Below are positions 63,078 through 64,000 of a stretch of DNA of 64,000 nt, piece after piece (positions within the stretch are counted from its first letter, which is position 1; each line of letters starts with the position of its first letter). The DNA comes from Halobacteriales archaeon QH_7_66_36 (GTDB lineage: Archaea > Halobacteriota > Halobacteria > Halobacteriales > Haloarculaceae): contig PXQV01000017.1 of assembly GCA_003021175.1 (NCBI GenBank), forward strand, positions 62,001-126,000. Reading direction: 5' to 3'. Made by a program: the position numbers and the translations under genes. The notes beneath the pieces were generated by a model that saw only the letters and a program-made list of their open reading frames with translations, had not been told where the DNA came from and ran no database searches.

Positions 63078-63538
63078 TACTCGGCCACCTCCTCGACGAC
63101 GACCTCCACGTCGACCTGCGGCGTGTTCCACTCGGAGGCACGCCCCATCGCGCGGGGCTGCCGGCCCGGCGACTCGCCGACCTTGTGGGCGGCGACGTGT
63201 GCGATCTCCATCGCGTCGGCGTCGAAGCCCTGATGTTCGGCGTTCGCGGAGACGTTCTCCAGCAGGTCGAGGAAGGCCTCGCTGACCTTCTCCGGGTAAC
63301 GGCCCGCGTCCCAGCCGTCGATGTCGGAGCGGTGTCCGACGCCCGAGTTGTGGGACTTGAACGGGACAGACTGCTCGCCGTCGATCACGGCCTGCAGATA
63401 GTCGGCGGCGTCGCCGACCGTCCGGCCCTTGATCGCACGCGCGACGGCCTTGCTGTGCTTGTGGCTCATGTGACGCTCCCGGAGCATGGCTTTCGCCGTC
63501 TCGTCCGGGTCGGCGTCGATGCTGTAGCTGATACCCAT
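63077..63538 (-). CDS. rplV: Ribosomal protein uL22
   Basis: The 153-residue protein lines the exit tunnel with a long beta hairpin. It starts [20 protein letters not shown] and has MSHKHSKAVARAIKGRTVGD, VGHRSDIDGWDAGRYPEKVS and the hairpin GRQPRAMGRASEWNTPQVDV. The start overlaps the rpsS stop by one base. Confidence 0.97.
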   Translation of the reverse strand: MGISYSIDADPDETAKAMLRERHMSHKHSKAVARAIKGRTVGDAADYLQAVIDGEQSVPFKSHNSGVGHRSDIDGWDAGRYPEKVSEAFLDLLENVSANAEHQGFDADAMEIAHVAAHKVGESPGRQPRAMGRASEWNTPQVDVEVVVEEVAE

Positions 63539-63960
63539 TATTTGAGCGGGACGAACTTCGACGACCGGGTCGCCCCGATACCGGCCTGTCCGTGTTCGAC
63601 CGAGGAGCGCGTGAGGACGAACTCGCCGAGATAGTGACCGAGCATCTCGGGTTCGACGTAGACGCGCTCGAACTCGTGACCGTCGTAGACGGCGAAGGTG
63701 AGCCCGACGAACGCCGGCAACACCGGCATGTCACGCAGATGCGTGCGGATGGGGTCGTTGGCCGTCCCCTCCTCGTCGCGCTCGGCCGCCGTGTCGAGCA
63801 GCTTCTCCTGCTCCTCGGTCAGGCCGCGTCGGATACTTCGCCGCTGGCGTGCGGGGAGCAGTTCGGCTACCTCGTCGAGCTCCATCGACTGGAGTTCGTC
63901 GAGCGTGTGGCCGCGGTAGGTGAACTCACCCTCGCGGCCGGTCTGGTATTCGCTACTCAT
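63538..63960 (-). CDS. rpsS: Ribosomal protein uS19
   Basis: The 140-residue protein of the small-subunit head begins [20 protein letters not shown] and has the archaeal helical N-terminal domain ([20 protein letters not shown]), then [20 protein letters not shown] and [20 protein letters not shown]. The ATG at 63960 lies in the end of rplB. Confidence 0.97.
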   Translation of the reverse strand: MSSEYQTGREGEFTYRGHTLDELQSMELDEVAELLPARQRRSIRRGLTEEQEKLLDTAAERDEEGTANDPIRTHLRDMPVLPAFVGLTFAVYDGHEFERVYVEPEMLGHYLGEFVLTRSSVEHGQAGIGATRSSKFVPLK

Positions 63961-64000
63961 TGTTGCCTCCGTTGCCACCGCGACCGGTGGATCGTGACGC
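63953..64000 (-). CDS. rplB: Ribosomal protein uL2, C-terminal end only
   Basis: The last 15 codons of a frame entering from the right edge read [15 protein letters not shown] followed by TAG (63953-63955). The RTGRGGN tail is characteristic of archaeal uL2, and rplB is expected upstream of rpsS in this cluster. It overlaps the rpsS start by eight bases. Confidence 0.75.
   Translation of the reverse strand, partial: ASRSTGRGGNGGNNE

Noticed and set aside
1-64000. CRISPR array or rRNA operon
   Set aside because: No regularly spaced direct repeats of 25-40 bases and no rRNA-like conserved blocks were seen.

Overview
The window is chromosomal DNA of a haloarchaeon (class Halobacteria). Base composition is GC-rich and the proteins are strongly acidic. 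The set includes archaeal and haloarchaeal markers: CetZ, a TFB-type transcription factor, an archaeal S10/spc ribosomal cluster with eS4, eL19 and eL32, RNase P Rpp29, a Cbf5-type TruB, a TMCO1/EMC3-like DUF106 protein and several small haloarchaeal zinc-finger proteins. Many genes start leaderless or with 1-11 base stop/start overlaps. The genus cannot be fixed from the sequence.

Layout. 1-5422: a truncated hypothetical gene, then adk, a MaoC-like protein, the DUF106 insertase-like protein, cmk and truB/cbf5, converging on a MscS channel. 5519-7038: tRNA-Pro(GGG), then about 1.4 kb of decayed mobile DNA with two oppositely oriented IS200/IS605-type right ends, each preceded by a two-part stem-loop (possible TnpB-guide-RNA remnants). 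7039-20849: metabolic and membrane genes (ilvD, GNAT, DUF502, DoxX, eIF2B-like, nucleotidase, aldo/keto reductase, DHH, SDR) mixed with several tiny zinc-ribbon proteins and a 0.7-kb gene-free stretch with paired hairpins. 20846-30332: a tightly overlapping operon for a pilus/secretion-like system, namely coiled-coil protein, membrane protein, GspE/TadA ATPase, TadC platform and four membrane proteins; three consecutive ones have prepilin-like N-termini and the last is about 1,027 residues. 30496-42946: CetZ, a VapBC-like pair, a phosphodiesterase, gatB, smc-scpA, a DehI-family protein and an RHH/ParE-like toxin-antitoxin pair. 42949-53217: MTA phosphorylase, a deletion relic of an AEC-type permease, an HD hydrolase and phosphoribosyltransferase, a LOV-domain histidine kinase, a deaminase, PhzF, a TFB without zinc-ribbon cysteines, and a P1B metal ATPase with a divergent metal-type regulator. 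53267-64000: secY and the ribosomal cluster back to the end of rplB, all on the minus strand.

How it works together. The ribosomal cluster and secY supply the ribosome and translocon, while adk, cmk, truB and DUF106 (commonly neighbours of secY in archaea) lie about 50 kb away. The minus-strand operon at 20.8-30.3 kb looks like a complete but poorly characterised filament or secretion machine. The observations that most deserve follow-up are that operon's pseudopilin-like trio, the LOV kinase, the zinc-ribbon-less TFB, the AEC relic, the guide-RNA-like IS ends, and short GC palindromes inserted in frame into three genes, including ribosomal protein L29 and Rpp29.
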